Source: Acidimicrobiia bacterium (lineage in GTDB: Bacteria; Acidobacteriota; Vicinamibacteria; Vicinamibacterales; UBA2999). Taken from it: a DNA stretch of 64,000 nt. Of the stretch, positions 63,683-64,000 are shown in pieces. Position 1 is the first letter of the stretch; each line of letters begins with the position of its first letter. Location of the stretch: positions 1 through 64,000 of the forward strand of contig VFZG01000018.1 in the NCBI GenBank assembly GCA_016871275.1, in the 5' to 3' direction. Both the position numbers and the translations under genes were made by a program. The notes under the pieces are model-generated. The model had not been told where the DNA came from, made no database searches, and worked only from the letters and a program-made list of their open reading frames with translations.

Positions 63683-64000
63683 GAGCGGGATCGCTGACCC
63701 AAAGCCTCGTTGTCATGCGCAAGGAGATCAAGGACTGGTCTCGCGATCGCCGTTCGATCATCACCGTGCTGGTGAGCTCGCTGCTGGCGCCCGGCCTGAT
63801 CTTCATCATGTTCAACAGCATGGCCACTCGGCAGCGGAGCGCTGAGGACGTCACGATTCCGGTGGTCGGTGCGAGCCACGCACCGGCATTCGTGGAGTGG
63901 CTCGGCCAGCAGGCCGGCGTCACGATTGCCGACGGCCCCGACAACGCCGAGGATGCCGTCCGTAATCGCCGCGAAGACGTCGTCATCGTGATTCCCGAGA
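63679..64000 (+). CDS. ABC transporter permease, NatB-like (cut by window end)
   Basis: The first 107 residues are present. A cytoplasmic start (VVMRKEIKDWSRDRRSIITV) leads into the first membrane segment (LVSSLLAPGLIFIMFN) and the start of an extracytoplasmic domain, the pattern of NatB/ABC-2-type permeases. The start overlaps the ATPase stop (ATGA). The gene continues beyond position 64000. Confidence 0.8.
   Translation, partial: MRAGSLTQSLVVMRKEIKDWSRDRRSIITVLVSSLLAPGLIFIMFNSMATRQRSAEDVTIPVVGASHAPAFVEWLGQQAGVTIADGPDNAEDAVRNRREDVVIVIPE

Overview
The window is GC-rich, densely coded DNA. It fits an Acidobacteriota chromosome, most likely Vicinamibacteria. The evidence is three very large TonB-dependent receptors with N-terminal carboxypeptidase-regulatory-like domains, FG-GAP/ASPIC-UnbV (CRTAC1-type) lipoproteins, many exported peptidases, a PQQ dehydrogenase, and a RAYT transposase with its REP repeats. 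This placement is an inference from gene content; the window holds no rRNA or complete tRNA. About 45 intact genes and several gene remnants are supported.

Region 1 (1-10.7 kb) is catabolic. It starts with an IS630-like transposase tail and a tRNA T-arm/acceptor scar. An Ldh-family dehydrogenase (-) then diverges from a tight six-gene operon: aminotransferase, VOC protein, AspA/AstE-like amidohydrolase, PuuE-like deacetylase, AllA-like ureidoglycolate lyase and Gfo/Idh oxidoreductase. Next come a convergent SDR + DUF819 membrane protein pair and, divergent from it, a Tat-tagged AtzG-like small protein with an amidase. The likely theme is breakdown of a ureide- or carbamoyl-type nitrogen compound.

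Region 2 (10.9-16.5 kb) encodes a P1 (DmpA-like) peptidase, a CocE/S15 hydrolase and a glutamate-carboxypeptidase-II-like lipoprotein. A graveyard of mobile-element remnants follows (16.47-17.34 kb: gene tail, group II intron-like segment, IS21-like end).

Region 3 (17.4-33.2 kb) has a secreted PD40 propeller protein and then two facing outer-membrane cassettes. On the plus strand lie receptor, gamma-glutamyltransferase, TPR lipoprotein and CRTAC1 lipoprotein. On the minus strand lie receptor and a single protein in which TPR and CRTAC1 parts are fused. The two cassettes converge with overlapping stop codons.

Region 4 (33.4-36.8 kb) holds a small conserved hypothetical, a frameshifted kinase/PD40 remnant, a MntA-HepT toxin-antitoxin pair whose toxin gene carries an in-frame TGA, and a D-aminoacylase-like amidohydrolase. 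Region 5 (37-44 kb) has a third receptor, an M28 peptidase lipoprotein, an AAA-ATPase remnant and an AbgT transporter.

Region 6 (44-53.7 kb) carries an esterase, a ModA-like binding protein, a cupin, a PQQ/cytochrome c dehydrogenase, an NHL propeller, a DUF1028 protein and a tandem creatininase-like protein. Region 7 (53.7-64 kb) carries the RAYT with flanking REP copies, a circularly permuted alkaline-phosphatase-superfamily lipoprotein, DPP-IV, NADP-isocitrate dehydrogenase, a TolB-like propeller, a REP-containing giant hairpin, a TAP-like hydrolase lipoprotein and an ABC exporter cut by the window end.

Two start-signal classes are visible. Some genes have clear Shine-Dalgarno sequences. 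At least twelve others have a -10-like TAnnnT box 6-9 nt before the start codon and no Shine-Dalgarno, which suggests leaderless mRNAs.
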